A DNA stretch of 64,000 nucleotides from JAUXJB01 sp965226855 (GTDB lineage: Bacteria > Myxococcota_A > UBA9160 > SZUA-336), in NCBI GenBank assembly GCA_965226855.1, contig CBDDEE010000029.1, positions 62,001-126,000 on the forward strand, in the 5' to 3' direction. Position numbers and translations under genes: made by a program. The notes beneath the pieces were generated by a model. That model saw nothing but the letters and a program-made list of their open reading frames with translations. It was not told the origin of the DNA and did no database searches. Position 1 is the stretch's first letter, and each line of letters starts with the position of its first letter. Shown here piece after piece: positions 62,638 to 64,000 of the stretch.

Positions 62638-64000
62638 ATGAGGCGGCTTGCGATCGTCGTTGGCTCGGGCGCGGCTCTCGCCGTCCTCGTCTATGTCGGC
62701 GCATCGTTGTTTCTCGCCGCCATGCGCATCGACTACAGCGAGTCGCTAGCGGTCCAGCTCACGAAGATTACCGGGCGCGAGGTGCGGCTTGGCAACGTCT
62801 CTCGGCTCGCAGGCGTGCTTCGTCCACGGATCGAGATCGAGAATCTGGTCATGCTGGCCGAATCCGAGGGCAACGAGGAGATCGCCAGGATCGAACGCAC
62901 AGTGATCGGCCTAGATCTAGTGCCGCTCCTGCGAGGAGTCGTTCACGTTGACAACATCGAGCTGTATGGTGTCCGACTTGCCATCTCGACGGACGCCGCG
63001 GGGGAGCTCGAATGGAAGCCGAGCTTCGAAGCCACCTTCACGTCGGAGTCCGGCGAAGGTATGGGGGTAGAAATCGATGATCTCGACCTGAGCGATGTAG
63101 AGATCGTCTACCGCGACGGGGTTACGGGGGAGACCACCAGGTCGCGACTCGATAGCCTCCGGCTCGACCTCGAGGAAGGGGGGCGGAGGGCCGAGCTCGT
63201 GGCATCGGGGGCGGTCGATGGGGTGGAGTTCGAGCTCGAGGGTCGGCTCGAACGGATCACAGACGACACGCTGCAGGGGTATGTTGGCGAGTTCGAGGGC
63301 CGCCTCGAGCAGGGGCGGATCGAGGCCGCGGGGACTGTAATTTCCCCGCTGGAGCTGCGCGGCGTGGACTTCAGGTTCACAGCTCGACTGACCGAGCCGT
63401 TGCTCGTCGGGGGCGTCGAGCTGCCGCCCGCCGTAGCGACCGGCTGGCTGCGAGACCGCGAAGGCCAGCTTGGCCTCGAGGATCTCGAGATCGAGATCGC
63501 GCGCGAGTCGAACCGCCTGAGCGTGAGCGGGGACGTGAGCGACCTGATCGGGGATCCCAAGCTGCAGCTGGAGTTACGTGTCGAGCTACAGGACGCGAGC
63601 TTTCTGACGCAGCTCATCGATCTCGAACTGCCGGAGCTCGGACCCATCGATGGCTCCGCGCTGCTGGCATCAGCCGATGGAGCGTTTCACCTGGCTGATG
63701 TTGAAGTCGAGGTTGGCGCGGAGGGGGGCCCACGGCTGAGCGCACAGGGCACGGTCTCCGATCTGACCGGCTTGCGGGACGTAGAGCTCGATGTGAGCGT
63801 CAGTGCCGAGGACGTACGCGACTTTGCACCGGAGCTTCTTGCGGAGCGCTTCTCGCTCGGACCCGTACGCGGGAGCGCGCGGCTAACCGGCGCAGGAGAC
63901 GTATTCCACCTCGAATCGATCGACCTCGAGGCGGGAGCGCACGATGCGCTCTGGACCCGCGTGACCGGGCGCATCGACATGGTGCCCGGCGACCTACACC
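62638..64000 (+). CDS. AsmA-family protein (3' partial)
   Basis: From ATG 62638 the frame is open to the window end, at least 454 codons. It starts with a membrane anchor (AIVVGSGAALAVLVYVGASL) and the AsmA N-terminal domain (YSESLAVQLTKITGREVRLG, then IEIENLVML and LDLVPLLRGVVHVDNIELYG). Long stretches of strands with acidic residues follow, as in the beta-groove of AsmA/TamB-like lipid-transport or envelope-assembly proteins. It probably sits in the periplasm anchored to the inner membrane. GAGGAG lies just before the ATG. Confidence 0.88.
   Translation, partial: MRRLAIVVGSGAALAVLVYVGASLFLAAMRIDYSESLAVQLTKITGREVRLGNVSRLAGVLRPRIEIENLVMLAESEGNEEIARIERTVIGLDLVPLLRGVVHVDNIELYGVRLAISTDAAGELEWKPSFEATFTSESGEGMGVEIDDLDLSDVEIVYRDGVTGETTRSRLDSLRLDLEEGGRRAELVASGAVDGVEFELEGRLERITDDTLQGYVGEFEGRLEQGRIEAAGTVISPLELRGVDFRFTARLTEPLLVGGVELPPAVATGWLRDREGQLGLEDLEIEIARESNRLSVSGDVSDLIGDPKLQLELRVELQDASFLTQLIDLELPELGPIDGSALLASADGAFHLADVEVEVGAEGGPRLSAQGTVSDLTGLRDVELDVSVSAEDVRDFAPELLAERFSLGPVRGSARLTGAGDVFHLESIDLEAGAHDALWTRVTGRIDMVPGDLH

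Overview
This is a 64 kb, high-GC piece of a Gram-negative bacterial chromosome. Outer-membrane biology is visible as a porin ending in Phe (15532-16851), several lipoproteins and an AsmA-type protein (62638 to the end). The gene mix (CaiB/BaiF CoA-transferases, acyl-CoA dehydrogenase, enoyl-CoA hydratases, amidohydrolase-2, P450, LLM flavin enzyme, extradiol dioxygenase, GSTs, short-chain dehydrogenases) together with selenoproteins suggests an uncultivated relative of the former Deltaproteobacteria (Myxococcota or Binatota-like). This placement is inference. No rRNA, tRNA, CRISPR array or phage was seen.

Layout. 1-1035: end of an ABC exporter. 1458-4749 (minus): Cache sensor, membrane-fusion protein, a PAS/ATPase stub and a NarL-type regulator. 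4826-12788: VWA protein, lipoprotein, enoyl-CoA hydratase, two damaged CoA-transferase genes beside one that looks intact, a MaoC-like protein and an MFS pump. 12825-22750: an AhpD-like selenoprotein, porin, LigB-type dioxygenase, PilZ and PEGA proteins, methyltransferases, rhodanese, SDR, aldo-keto reductase and a normal AhpD protein. 22770-25833: a nitroreductase gene split by two IS elements at CTAG. 25837-39786: acyl-CoA dehydrogenase, CoA-transferase, amidohydrolase, a thiol dioxygenase with a four-domain rhodanese, transporters, thioesterase, SDR and a UbiA-type prenyltransferase. 40057-45958: two QueG-like Fe-S proteins with a small partner, an EF-hand protein, P450, LLM oxidoreductase, dodecin and a UxxU selenoprotein. 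46038-64000: exonuclease, MFS, nitroreductase, an IS5-type element, sugar-lactone oxidase, a large histidine kinase, GSTs, isomerase, VOC protein, a dimethylformamidase-like protein and AsmA.

Most notable are two genes with in-frame UGA exactly where thiol-redox families carry catalytic cysteines, each followed by a bacterial SECIS-like hairpin. One is a peroxiredoxin-like protein with a U-P-K-U motif (45446-45958). The other is a double-domain AhpD-like protein with C-Y-Y-U (13440-14678). The host therefore probably decodes selenocysteine, and thiol/selenol redox chemistry (AhpD, peroxiredoxin, GST, rhodanese, thiol dioxygenase) recurs through the window.

Caution: the consensus is not clean. 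The stretch 24764-25545 is an interleaved mixture of an empty-site allele (nitroreductase/acyl-CoA dehydrogenase) and an IS allele. Several genes carry single frameshifts or in-frame TAA/TAG, or have lost their central part. Each broken gene may be a true pseudogene or a sequence error.
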